Shown: positions 1-6,382 of the stretch, piece after piece | Layout of the letters: the number at the start of each line of letters is the position of its first letter | Numbering within the stretch: position 1 is the stretch's first letter | Source of the DNA: Clostridia bacterium | GTDB taxonomy: Bacteria > Bacillota > Clostridia > Christensenellales > CAG-1252 | DNA: 12,459 nucleotides | NCBI GenBank assembly: GCA_017615495.1 | Contig: JAGAAA010000063.1 | Span: forward strand, 1 to 12,459 | Reading direction: 5' to 3' | The notes under the pieces: generated by a model | The model's input: only the letters and a program-made list of their open reading frames with translations | What the model was told of the DNA's origin: nothing | Databases searched by the model: none | Made by a program: the position numbers and the translations under genes

Positions 1-2
1 CC

Positions 3-539
3 GACCTCACCTTCTCCATCAAGGGCATCGGCGCGGTAAAGTGCAAAGGGGAGCGCAACATCCCCGACGGCGAGGTTTATACCGCCCCCGTTCAAGGAAG
101 CATCAACGGCGTGATCCATTACAACGTACCTTCCATCGAGGACGGCATCAAGTTTGAGGACGTGCGCCTTGTGTTCAAGGATGGCAAGATCGTGGAAGCG
201 ACCGCTAACCACACCGCCGAGGCAAACAAGATCTTTGACACCGACGAGGGCGCCCGCTACGTGGGTGAGTTCTCCTTCGGGCTCAATCCTTATATCAAAA
301 AAGCCATCGGCGACATCCTCTTTGACGAAAAGATCTCCGGTTCCATCCACTTCACGCCGGGCTGTTGCTACGACGATGCTTACAACGGCAACATCAGCGC
401 CGTGCACTGGGACCTCGTCCTTTGCCAAACCCCCGAGTGCGGCGGCGGCGAGATCTACTTTGACGACGTGCTGATCCGCAAGGACGGCAGATTCGTTTTA
501 CCTGAACTTGAGTGTCTGAACCCCGAGAATTTGATCTGA
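3..539 (+). CDS. M29 family aminopeptidase, C-terminal part (5' end outside window)
   Basis: Metalloaminopeptidase of family M29 (AmpS/PepS/aminopeptidase T type), a cytosolic two-metal enzyme that removes N-terminal residues from peptides. The reading frame is open from base 3, so the gene starts upstream and about 178 C-terminal residues are visible. The family signatures appear in order: NIPDGEVYTAPV (bases 57-92) with the metal-binding Glu, then GEFSFG with the second Glu, then SGSIHFTPG with the metal His, and finally the HWDLV motif (bases 402-416), whose His and Asp complete the site. Assigning these residues as ligands relies on the known M29 family. The C-terminal end looks complete. 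The gene is followed at once by a hairpin terminator and converges on mgtE. The internal ATG at 111 is not a real start, because the conserved NIPDGE motif lies before it. Confidence 0.93.
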   Translation, partial: DLTFSIKGIGAVKCKGERNIPDGEVYTAPVQGSINGVIHYNVPSIEDGIKFEDVRLVFKDGKIVEATANHTAEANKIFDTDEGARYVGEFSFGLNPYIKKAIGDILFDEKISGSIHFTPGCCYDDAYNGNISAVHWDLVLCQTPECGGGEIYFDDVLIRKDGRFVLPELECLNPENLI

Positions 540-545
540 TCAAAA

Positions 546-580
546 ATAAAATAAAGGCGGCAGTTTTGCCGCCTTTTTTA
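546..580. terminator. Bidirectional intrinsic terminator between M29 gene and mgtE
   Basis: A 7-bp GC-rich stem, GGCGGCA (556-562) with TGCCGCC (567-573) and a GTTT loop, is extended by A-T pairs. A T-run follows on the plus strand. On the minus strand it is followed by TTTATTTTATTTTT. It can therefore end both the aminopeptidase transcript and any mgtE read-through. Confidence 0.9.
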
Positions 581-619
581 TTCGTCAAAAACCAATCGGC
601 ACTCCGTTTCGAAAAAATC

Positions 620-714
620 ATTAGGCAACTGAGCGTACTCCTTGTACGTGATGCCCGACGATTGAGGTAGTTAGCGAAGTATATGCGCTACTATACGTTG
701 CCTAATTGCCTAAT
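620..714. repeat. Branched inverted-repeat element at the 3' end of mgtE
   Basis: Perfect 10-bp terminal inverted repeats, ATTAGGCAAC (620-629) and GTTGCCTAAT (697-706), enclose two smaller hairpins: CGTAC (634-638) with GTACG (644-648), and TAG-t-TAGCG (668-676) with CGCTA-CTA (686-693). The right arm is followed by a tandem copy of TGCCTAAT (707-714). The whole folds as a multi-branched structure with a 10-bp closing stem. Read on the minus strand it is followed by GATTTTTT, so it may act as the mgtE terminator. The last codons and the stop of mgtE lie inside its right arm. It could also be a dispersed palindromic repeat that landed in the gene end; a single window cannot decide. Confidence 0.6.
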
Positions 715-2372
715 AGGGCGACCGCCAGGGCGCAGTAGACGATCAAGGATACTGCGTCCACGACGGTGGTGATGAAGGGGCTTGCCACGACGGCGGGGTC
801 CAGCTTTGCCTTCTTTGCAAGAAGCGGCAGGGTGCAGCCGACCAGTTTTGCCACGACCACGGTGCAGGCGAGGGCAAGCGACACCACGAAGCAGGTGAAG
901 GGGGTATAATCGGCGTAGCCGAAGATGAGGTTATCCACCAGCATCAGCTTGCCAAAGCAGGCGAGGGCGAGCGTCAAGCCCAACAGGATGGACGCGCGGG
1001 TCTCCTTCCACAGCACGCGGAAGGCGTCCTTGGTGCTGAGTTCGTTCAGGGCAAGGGCGCGGATGACGGTGACCGAAGCTTGGCTGCCCGCGTTGCCGCC
1101 CGTATCCATGATCATCGGCACGCAAGCAAACAGCACGGTGCTGATCAAGGCAAGCTTGCCTTCGTAGGTGTTGAGGATGAGGCCGGTAAAGGTGGCGGAG
1201 ACCATCAAGATCAAAAGCCACGGGATGCGCTTGAGCCAAATGGAAAACACGCTGGTTTTGAGGTAAGGCTTTTCACTGGGGAGAATAGCCGCCATCTTTT
1301 CGATATCCTCGGTGTTCTCCTCTTCGATGACGTCGATAGCGTCGTCGACGGTGACGATGCCCACCAGTCTCTTTTCCTCGTCCACCACGGGGATGGCAAG
1401 CAGGGAATATTCCTTCAACAGGTTGGCGGCTTGCTCCTTGTCGTCGGTGGTGACGGCGTAAGCGAAGTTCGTCTCCATCACGTCTTCGATCAGGCTATCC
1501 TTTTGCGAGAGCAAAAGTTCCTTGGCGGAAACGATGCCCACGAGGTAATTCTTTTCGTCCACCACGTAACAGGTGTAAATGGTTTCCTTGTCGATGGCAG
1601 TTTTGCGAATTTTGTCGAAGGCTTGGTCTACCGTCATGGTAGGGTGCAGCGAAACGAACTCCACCGTCATGATGCTACCGGCGCTGTCCTTGGGGTACTT
1701 CAAAAGTTCGTTGACGCGGCTCCTCGTCTCCTTGTCGCAGCCTGCGAGCAGCTTTTTGACCACGTTTGCCGGCATCTCTTCCAAGATATCTGCGATATCG
1801 TCAAGGAACAGGTCGTTCATAACGCGGTGGATCTCCAGATTGTTGAGCTTGCCGATCAAAGTTTCCTGCTTGTCCGAATCGATCTCGACGAAGGCTTCGG
1901 CGGCGAGGTCCTTGGGGAGCAGGCGGAACAGAAGGGGGAGGTCCTCTTCTTCCACCGCTTCAAGAGCGCGCGCGGCGTCGATGGCGTTCATCTCGGCAAG
2001 AAGGGGTTTTAAGTACTTGAGGTCCAACGAGTGCAACAGCATGCCCACGTCCTCCGGGGAAAGCACGCGCACGGCGAGCTCAGCCGGGAGGGCTTTTAAA
2101 ACCGCGACCTTTTGTTCGGGTTCGATCTCGGAAAAGACGGCGCCGAGTTCCGTGTAATTCAAGGCGTCGATCAATGCGGTCAGTTTCTCCTCGTTGAAGT
2201 AGGGCAAAAACTCCGCCAGAACGCGGGGTTCGATCTCACGGCAAACGGCAAGAAAATCCTCTTCGCTCAAAGAAAACAGGATGGAGGACGCCTCTTTCGG
2301 TTCAATTTCGGAAAGGATCTCCGCGACCAAAGAATATTCCTTGGCGGAAACAAAAGTTTCAATGTTTTTCAT
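702..2372 (-). CDS. mgtE: MgtE-type magnesium transporter with extended N-terminal domain
   Basis: Mg2+ channel/transporter of the MgtE family in the cytoplasmic membrane, 556 residues. Residues 1-235 are helical repeats of the MgtE_N (armadillo-like) kind and carry many acidic residues. Two CBS domains follow (about 236-295 and 299-352), then the linking helix and five membrane segments from about residue 384. The conserved pore region PMIMDTGGNAGSQASV (419-434) and an Asp-containing last helix (FITTVVDAVSL, about 533-543) are present. In known MgtE proteins the acidic N and CBS domains bind Mg2+ and close the pore. The N-terminal part is about 100 residues longer than the single N domain of the well-studied Thermus thermophilus protein. 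The ATG at 2372 is chosen because an in-frame TGA lies five codons upstream, yet it has no Shine-Dalgarno sequence. See the leader ORF and the promoter. The stop codon TAG lies in an inverted repeat. Confidence 0.95.
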   Translation of the reverse strand: MKNIETFVSAKEYSLVAEILSEIEPKEASSILFSLSEEDFLAVCREIEPRVLAEFLPYFNEEKLTALIDALNYTELGAVFSEIEPEQKVAVLKALPAELAVRVLSPEDVGMLLHSLDLKYLKPLLAEMNAIDAARALEAVEEEDLPLLFRLLPKDLAAEAFVEIDSDKQETLIGKLNNLEIHRVMNDLFLDDIADILEEMPANVVKKLLAGCDKETRSRVNELLKYPKDSAGSIMTVEFVSLHPTMTVDQAFDKIRKTAIDKETIYTCYVVDEKNYLVGIVSAKELLLSQKDSLIEDVMETNFAYAVTTDDKEQAANLLKEYSLLAIPVVDEEKRLVGIVTVDDAIDVIEEENTEDIEKMAAILPSEKPYLKTSVFSIWLKRIPWLLILMVSATFTGLILNTYEGKLALISTVLFACVPMIMDTGGNAGSQASVTVIRALALNELSTKDAFRVLWKETRASILLGLTLALACFGKLMLVDNLIFGYADYTPFTCFVVSLALACTVVVAKLVGCTLPLLAKKAKLDPAVVASPFITTVVDAVSLIVYCALAVALLGN

Positions 2373-2397
2373 TGTTCTATGAAGTCAATCGTGAAAA

Positions 2398-2463
2398 TCA
2401 GTCGAGAGTGCGAGCGTCACGCTCTCGAACGGTTTCTTCCGCGTCACATAAGTGAACGTCCAT
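2398..2463 (-). CDS. 21-codon leader ORF in the mgtE 5' leader
   Basis: A short ORF starts at the ATG of 2463-2461, 7 nt after a full AAGGAGGT Shine-Dalgarno sequence (minus strand, 2478-2471). It ends with TGA at 2400-2398, 25 nt before the mgtE ATG and in another frame. The peptide is short and highly charged: it begins MDVHLCDAEET and ends ERDARTLD. Its ribosome binding site is the only strong one in the leader and sits about 24 nt from the predicted transcript start. The location suggests a regulatory leader peptide, or translation that couples to mgtE, comparable in position to the leader peptides of enterobacterial mgtA and mgtCBR. The function is inferred; no homology of the peptide is claimed. 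Confidence 0.6.
   Translation of the reverse strand: MDVHLCDAEETVRERDARTLD
2402..2428 (-). promoter_or_regulatory. Alternative hairpins inside the mgtE leader ORF
   Basis: Two stems share bases and exclude each other. One is TCGAGAG (2402-2408) with CTCTCGA (2422-2428). The other is a compact 5-bp hairpin, GAGCG (2412-2416) with CGCTC (2420-2424), with a three-base loop. Both lie within the leader ORF, so ribosomes moving through it would change the folding just before mgtE. On the minus strand the longer stem is followed by CTGATTTTC, which is only a weak terminator tail. Confidence 0.4.
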
Positions 2464-2493
2464 GACTCGCACCTCCTTGCAAAATTTTTGCTT

Positions 2494-2523
2494 ATTATAA
2501 AATCCGTTTTAACGCCTTGTCAA
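2494..2523 (-). promoter_or_regulatory. Consensus sigma-A promoter of mgtE
   Basis: On the minus strand TTGACA (2523-2518) and TATAAT (2499-2494) are separated by 18 nt; both hexamers match consensus perfectly. The predicted transcript start is near 2487. This gives a leader of roughly 115 nt before mgtE, which is too short for the usual M-box magnesium riboswitch. Confidence 0.8.
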
Positions 2524-2575
2524 GCGATAGAACGCCATTTTGTAAAAAAGAAAATACGGGTTTTTAACGCTGTTT

Positions 2576-2611
2576 TTGACATTTGATAGAAAAACCATTA
2601 CAAAAGTAATG
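2576..2611 (+). promoter_or_regulatory. Possible distal fba promoter overlapping a 16-bp palindrome
   Basis: TTGACA (2576-2581) is followed after 17 nt by TACAAA (2599-2604), a weak -10. That -10 lies inside the perfect inverted repeat CATTAC-aaaa-GTAATG (2596-2611). The overlap is the typical layout of a repressor operator, but no regulator can be named from the sequence. Apart from this, the leader ORF and the two other promoters, nothing was recognised in the 2373-2709 gap. Confidence 0.35.
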
Positions 2612-2650
2612 CAAGGCATGAAAACTTCGTCCAAAAGTGCGGTCAAATGT

Positions 2651-2680
2651 TTGCCAAGTGCGATTTTGGCGTGATATAAT
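2651..2680 (+). promoter_or_regulatory. Proximal promoter of fba-gap-hydC
   Basis: TTGCCA (2651-2656), an 18-nt spacer and a perfect TATAAT (2675-2680) preceded by TG at the extended -10 position. The transcript would start near 2687, a short distance before the fba Shine-Dalgarno sequence GAGGAGG (2698-2704). Confidence 0.75.
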
Positions 2681-2709
2681 ACACAAAGTGAATTTTTGAG
2701 GAGGACATT

Positions 2710-3672
2710 ATGTCTTTAGTTACTTCGAAAGAGATGTTCAAAAAAGCATATGATGGCGGCTACGCGGTCGGCGCCTTTAACGTCAACAACATGGAGATCG
2801 TTCAAGGCATCACCGAAGCTTGCAAAGAGGAGAAGGCTCCGGTCATCCTTCAGGTCAGCAAGGGCGCGCGTGCATACGCGAATCATACTTACCTTGTGAA
2901 GCTCGTGGAAGCGGCGGTCATCGAGTGCCCCGAGATCCCCATCGTGCTCCACTTGGATCACGGTCCCGATTTCGAGACCTGCAAAGCCTGCATCGACGGC
3001 GGTTTCACTTCCGTTATGATCGACGGCTCCGCACATTCCTTTGAAGACAATATCGCGGTCACCAAAAAGGTGGTCGAATACGCTCACGATCACGGCGTTG
3101 TGGTCGAGGGCGAGCTCGGTACCCTTGCCGGTATCGAGGACGAAGTCAGCCACGCGGTGGGTTCCTACACCCGTCCCGAAGAAGTGGAAGAGTTCGTTTC
3201 CAAGACGGGCGTGGACAGCCTTGCCATCGCCATCGGTACTTCGCACGGCGCTTACAAGTTCAAGCCCGAGCAGTGCACGGTGAACGAGAAGGGCGTTTTG
3301 GTTCCGCCTCCCCTTCGTTTTGACATCCTTGAGGAAGTTTCCAAGAGGCTTCCCGGCTTCCCGATCGTTTTGCACGGTTCCAGCTCCGTACCGCAAGAGT
3401 ACGTTCAGATGGTCAACGCGCACGGCGGCAAGATGCCCAACGCCATCGGCGTGCCTGAGGAGCAGCTCCGTCACGCGGCGAAGCTTTCCGTTTGTAAGAT
3501 CAACATCGATTCCGATCTCCGCCTCGCGATGACCGGCACCATCCGCCAGTTCTTCGACGAGCATCCCGACAAGTTTGACCCGCGCGAGTATTTGAAGCCC
3601 GCCCGCGCCAACATCAAGGAGATCGTCCGCCACAAGCTCAGAGACGTTCTCGGCTGCGCAGGCAAAGCATAA
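2710..3672 (+). CDS. fba: Class II fructose-1,6-bisphosphate aldolase
   Basis: Zinc-dependent class II aldolase that splits fructose-1,6-bisphosphate into dihydroxyacetone phosphate and glyceraldehyde-3-phosphate in cytosolic glycolysis, or joins them in gluconeogenesis. The 320 residues show HLDHG (81-85) with the catalytic Asp83 and metal ligand His84, VEGELG (132-137), the SHG metal His179, and the LHG metal His222 in VLHGSSSVP. The HGSSSVP form and the insertion around 231-258 fit the longer type of about 305-320 residues found in many anaerobes rather than the shorter Bacillus FbaA. The start is set by GAGGAGG five nt before the ATG. It is the first gene of an apparent operon with gap (42-nt gap) and hydC. 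The product glyceraldehyde-3-phosphate is the substrate of the next enzyme. Confidence 0.97.
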   Translation: MSLVTSKEMFKKAYDGGYAVGAFNVNNMEIVQGITEACKEEKAPVILQVSKGARAYANHTYLVKLVEAAVIECPEIPIVLHLDHGPDFETCKACIDGGFTSVMIDGSAHSFEDNIAVTKKVVEYAHDHGVVVEGELGTLAGIEDEVSHAVGSYTRPEEVEEFVSKTGVDSLAIAIGTSHGAYKFKPEQCTVNEKGVLVPPPLRFDILEEVSKRLPGFPIVLHGSSSVPQEYVQMVNAHGGKMPNAIGVPEEQLRHAAKLSVCKINIDSDLRLAMTGTIRQFFDEHPDKFDPREYLKPARANIKEIVRHKLRDVLGCAGKA

Positions 3673-3714
3673 GAAAGAAAAATTTAATCAACAAACTTAA
3701 ATGGAGGTAGTTTT

Positions 3715-4725
3715 ATGATTAAGGTAGGTATTAATGGTTTCGGAAGAATAGGTCGTCTGGTTTTCCGCGCCGCTTGCGGCAGGAAGGACATCCAGGTGGT
3801 CGGTATCAATGATCCGTTCATCGATCTCGATTACATGGTCTATATGCTCCGCTATGACAGCATTCACGGCAAGTTCGACGGTGAAATTTCCACCGACAAA
3901 GAGAACAACATGCTCATCGTGAATGGCAACAAGATCAAGGTCTTCGCTCAGATGGCGGCTTCCGACATCGATTGGAAGAGCTGCGGCGCTGAGTACATCG
4001 CCGAAGCGACCGGTATCAACACCACGACCGAGAAGGCTTCCGCTCACTTTGTCGGCGGCGCGAAGAAGGTCGTCATCACCGCTCCGTCCTCGGATGCTCC
4101 GATGTTCGTTTGCGGCGTCAACCTTGACAAGTACAACAAAGACATGAAGGTCGTTTCCAATGCTTCCTGCACCACGAACTGCCTCGCTCCCATCGCAAAG
4201 GTCATCAACGACAACTTCGGTCTTGTGGAAGGTCTTATGACCACCGTCCACTCCACCACCGCTACTCAGAAGACCGTCGACGGTCCTTCCAAGAAGGATT
4301 GGAGAGGCGGCCGCGCTGCTGCGGGCAACATCATCCCCTCTTCCACCGGCGCTGCGAAGGCTGTCGGCAAGGTCATTCCGGAGCTCAATGGTAAGCTCAC
4401 CGGCATGAGCTTCCGCGTTCCGACCCTCGACGTTTCCGTCGTGGACCTCACCTGCCGCTTGGAGAAGGCCGCAACCTATGATGAGATCAAGGCTGCTATG
4501 AAGAAGGCTTCCGAAGGCGAACTCAAGGGCATCCTCGGCTACACCGAAGACGCTGTTGTCTCCACCGACTTCATCCACGACAGCAGGACTTCCATCTTCG
4601 ACGCTGCGGCGGGCATCTCCCTCAACAGCAACTTCGTCATGCTCGTTTCTTGGTACGACAACGAGTGGGGTTACAGCAACAAGGTTTTGGACCTCATCGC
4701 TCACATGAGCAAGGTGGATGCGTAA
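3715..4725 (+). CDS. gap: NAD-dependent glyceraldehyde-3-phosphate dehydrogenase, type I
   Basis: Oxidises glyceraldehyde-3-phosphate to 1,3-bisphosphoglycerate with phosphate and reduces NAD+; cytosolic glycolysis. The 336 residues begin with the Rossmann motif INGFGRIGR (6-14). Asp33 in the INDPF segment favours NAD+ over NADP+. The catalytic motif SNASCTTNC (148-156) holds Cys152, and His179 in TTVHS is the base partner. WRGGRAA and the WYDNEWGYS end motif are present. Length is normal for the family. GGAGGT lies 6 nt before the ATG. It sits between fba and hydC without a visible terminator, so the NADH-making step and a subunit of the NADH-using hydrogenase are probably made from one transcript. 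Confidence 0.98.
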   Translation: MIKVGINGFGRIGRLVFRAACGRKDIQVVGINDPFIDLDYMVYMLRYDSIHGKFDGEISTDKENNMLIVNGNKIKVFAQMAASDIDWKSCGAEYIAEATGINTTTEKASAHFVGGAKKVVITAPSSDAPMFVCGVNLDKYNKDMKVVSNASCTTNCLAPIAKVINDNFGLVEGLMTTVHSTTATQKTVDGPSKKDWRGGRAAAGNIIPSSTGAAKAVGKVIPELNGKLTGMSFRVPTLDVSVVDLTCRLEKAATYDEIKAAMKKASEGELKGILGYTEDAVVSTDFIHDSRTSIFDAAAGISLNSNFVMLVSWYDNEWGYSNKVLDLIAHMSKVDA

Positions 4726-4742
4726 TTTAATCACTACTGCAA

Positions 4743-4758
4743 GGGAGAAGATTCTCCC
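4743..4758 (+). promoter_or_regulatory. Intercistronic hairpin next to the hydC ribosome binding site
   Basis: GGGAGA and TCTCCC form a perfect six-base stem with an AGAT loop, two bases before the Shine-Dalgarno GAGGAGG (4761-4767) of hydC. There is no T-run, so it is not a standard terminator. It may serve for transcript processing, 3' end protection of gap mRNA, or tuning of hydC translation. Confidence 0.45.
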
Positions 4759-4774
4759 GTGAGGAGGAAAATTT

Positions 4775-5275
4775 ATGGGTAAGATCAAACTTACGACCGT
4801 GCCTTTCCAAGGGACGGAAGCACAAGAAAAAGAACTTCGCGCGAAACTTGCCGATATCAAGAAGCTCCCCGGCGCTTTGATGCCGGCGCTTCAAGCGGCG
4901 CAAGGCGTCTACGGCTATTTGCCCGTGGAAGTGCAGCAGATCGTTGCGGAAGAACTCGGTGTGCCTCTTGAGAAGGTGTTTGGCGTTTCTACCTTTTACT
5001 CACAGTTTACTTTGAATCCCCGCGGCAAGTATCAAATCTCGGTTTGCCTTGGAACGGCTTGCTACGTCAAGGGCTCGGGCGACATCATCAACGAGGTCAA
5101 GAACATCCTTAAGATCGACAACGACGAATGCACTCCGGATAGGAAGTTCTCCTTGTTGGAGACCCGTTGCATCGGTTGCTGCGGTTTGGCTCCCGTTCTC
5201 AGCGTGAATGACGAAGTGTACGGCAGGATCACCACCAAAGACGTGGCGGGTATCATCGCAAAGTACAACGCGTAA
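4775..5275 (+). CDS. hydC: NuoE-like [2Fe-2S] subunit of NAD-linked [FeFe]-hydrogenase (HydC/HndA)
   Basis: Thioredoxin-like [2Fe-2S] protein of the 24-kDa NADH dehydrogenase (NuoE) family, 166 residues, of usual size. A helical N-terminal part (about 1-80) is followed by the ferredoxin fold. The cluster cysteines follow the family pattern: Cys91 and Cys96 in CLGTAC, and Cys132 and Cys136 in RCIGCCG. In trimeric hydrogenases such as the HydABC complex of Thermotoga maritima this subunit (HydC) works with the FMN/NADH subunit HydB. The matching hydB and hydA lie about 2 kb downstream, so I assign it to that complex and not to a respiratory complex I, of which no membrane subunits are seen. GAGGAGG lies 7 nt before the ATG. 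A terminator follows. Confidence 0.93.
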   Translation: MGKIKLTTVPFQGTEAQEKELRAKLADIKKLPGALMPALQAAQGVYGYLPVEVQQIVAEELGVPLEKVFGVSTFYSQFTLNPRGKYQISVCLGTACYVKGSGDIINEVKNILKIDNDECTPDRKFSLLETRCIGCCGLAPVLSVNDEVYGRITTKDVAGIIAKYNA

Positions 5276-5286
5276 TTCAAAGTTTC

Positions 5287-5333
5287 AAAAAAAAGGCTTC
5301 GGCAGGCAGGAATTGCATGCCGAAGTTTTTTTT
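5287..5333 (+). terminator. Intrinsic terminator after hydC
   Basis: An 8-bp stem, CTTCGGCA (5297-5304) with TGCCGAAG (5318-5325), is followed by eight T residues (5326-5333). An A-run at 5287-5294 precedes it and extends the pairing. It should end the fba-gap-hydC transcript. Confidence 0.92.
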
Positions 5334-5337
5334 ATTG

Positions 5338-5366
5338 TTGACAGGAAAATCCGTAAATAATATAAT
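5338..5366 (+). promoter_or_regulatory. Perfect consensus promoter of the membrane protein gene
   Basis: TTGACA (5338-5343), a 17-nt spacer and TATAAT (5361-5366). Both hexamers and the spacing match the sigma-A consensus exactly, so this unit is probably transcribed strongly and independently of the hydrogenase genes. Confidence 0.85.
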
Positions 5367-5399
5367 AAAAGCGTAATTAAAGGGGAGGGATTGTGATTT

Positions 5400-6215
5400 A
5401 TGAGTATTAATCAAGCGATCAACGCGTTAAAAAGGAGGGCGGAATCGGTTTGCGCGATCCTTTTTTATGTTGCCGCAGCGTTTTGTTTTATTTGTTACGT
5501 AGGGAGTTTCAACGGCAGTTTTATGCCGGTGATGGGTACGCTCCTTTCCATGATCATCGAAGTGAGCCTTTGGCTTTTGATCCCGGTGTTGCTTTCGATC
5601 AGAAGGCGCAGCGTTGCCAAATGGGCGTTTTTGGGCCTTTCCATCTTTTGGGTGTTGACCTCGATCTTCTCGTTGCTTGACGGAGCGGGGCTCGCCACGG
5701 CGGGCGCGGACGGCTTGGCTTGCGCCGTGGGCGTCTTCAGCTTCCTGGTTGCTTGCGCGTTGATCACGACGACGGTGCTTGCCGTTATCGCTTATTGGAA
5801 AAAGGACCAAAAGCTTAAAATCGTTTCCATTTTGGTCTTCTTGGGCTCGCTCGTGTTCTTCCTCGTGCTGTTTGCGCTTCGCGTGGCTTTGGCTGCCGAT
5901 TGGGACGCGGGTTGGGCAACCTACTTCTTCTTGATCTATTCATACCTTTTGATCCCGTTTGCAATGTTGTTTGCCGCGCTGGCTTTCTGGTTTAGCGAGA
6001 AGGAACTTTACTTTGCCGTCTTTGAAAAGAAAGCGGCAAGCGAGGCTAAGCCCGCCGAAGAAAAACCCGAAGAAAAACCCGTAGAAAAAACCGAAGCTAA
6101 GCCCGCGAAGAAAGCTTCCGCCAAAAAGAACGCCGAAAGGGCTCCGGCGGAGGAACCCGTTGCGGAAGAAGCCGCTCCCGCGGAAGAAGCGCAGGAGGAG
6201 AAAAAGGAGGACTGA
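5400..6215 (+). CDS. Six-span membrane protein with charged, low-complexity C-terminal tail
   Basis: I do not recognise the family. The 271 residues contain about six hydrophobic segments (roughly 18-37, 43-66, 73-92, 105-131, 138-163 and 170-200). A soluble tail of about 65 residues (from about 207) is made almost only of Ala, Glu, Lys and Pro, with repeats such as EEKPEEKPVEK. The tail resembles the flexible Lys/Glu/Ala/Pro tails common in clostridial envelope proteins. No catalytic motif is visible. The gene has its own perfect promoter and strong terminator and lies between hydC and the other hydrogenase genes. The start ATG is preceded by a GGGGAGGG site about 11 nt upstream; the nearer TTG and GTG codons run into stops. 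Context alone does not show a link with hydrogen metabolism. Confidence 0.85.
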   Translation: MSINQAINALKRRAESVCAILFYVAAAFCFICYVGSFNGSFMPVMGTLLSMIIEVSLWLLIPVLLSIRRRSVAKWAFLGLSIFWVLTSIFSLLDGAGLATAGADGLACAVGVFSFLVACALITTTVLAVIAYWKKDQKLKIVSILVFLGSLVFFLVLFALRVALAADWDAGWATYFFLIYSYLLIPFAMLFAALAFWFSEKELYFAVFEKKAASEAKPAEEKPEEKPVEKTEAKPAKKASAKKNAERAPAEEPVAEEAAPAEEAQEEKKED

Positions 6216-6243
6216 CACGGTTCGCCTTCAACATTTGAGACAC

Positions 6244-6281
6244 AAAAAGGAGTTTTGTACCGATACGAAACTCCTTTTTTT
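6244..6281 (+). terminator. Intrinsic terminator after the membrane protein gene
   Basis: AAAAAGGAGTTT (6244-6255) pairs with AAACTCCTTTTT (6268-6279), and an inner GTA/TAC extension closes a CCGA loop. The stem is followed by T residues to 6281. It isolates the membrane protein unit from the downstream hydrogenase operon. Confidence 0.92.
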
Positions 6282-6326
6282 ACGCGCAGGCGGAAAGTAG
6301 GGCGGAATTGTCGAAAAAAGCTGGTT

Positions 6327-6342
6327 TCATTTCATAAAATGA
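6327..6342 (+). promoter_or_regulatory. Palindrome upstream of the hydrogenase operon promoter
   Basis: Perfect inverted repeat TCATTT-cata-AAATGA, 11 bases before the candidate -35 element of the next promoter. It is a possible operator. It does not resemble the Rex (NADH-sensing) consensus as I know it, so no regulator is named. Confidence 0.3.
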
Positions 6343-6353
6343 GTGTTAATAGT

Positions 6354-6382
6354 TTGCAAAATATAAGGTTATATGTTAAAAT
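6354..6382 (+). promoter_or_regulatory. Candidate promoter of the HATPase-hndB-hydB-hydA operon
   Basis: TTGCAA (6354-6359), a 17-nt spacer and TAAAAT (6377-6382), with TG at the extended -10 position (6374-6375). It is weaker than the other promoters here. The transcript would start near 6389 and leave only about 30 nt before the first start codon. Confidence 0.5.

Noticed and set aside
620..706. tRNA or tRNA-like gene suggested by the branched fold
   Set aside because: Arm sizes do not fit a tRNA, and there is no T-loop consensus or CCA end.
1080..2012. Plus-strand open frame of 310 codons opposite mgtE
   Set aside because: Shadow of mgtE, whose CBS and pore motifs are clear on the minus strand.
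2373..2463. Frameshift that would fuse the leader ORF to mgtE
   Set aside because: The leader ORF ends with TGA and another in-frame TGA lies just before the mgtE ATG; the leader peptide shows no MgtE-like sequence, so a broken N-terminus is unlikely.
2373..2487. M-box magnesium riboswitch upstream of mgtE
   Set aside because: The predicted leader is too short and I see no conserved M-box blocks or terminator in it.
3697..4860. Minus-strand open frame across gap and the start of hydC
   Set aside because: Antisense to two certain genes with good ribosome binding sites; no domain recognisable in its translation.
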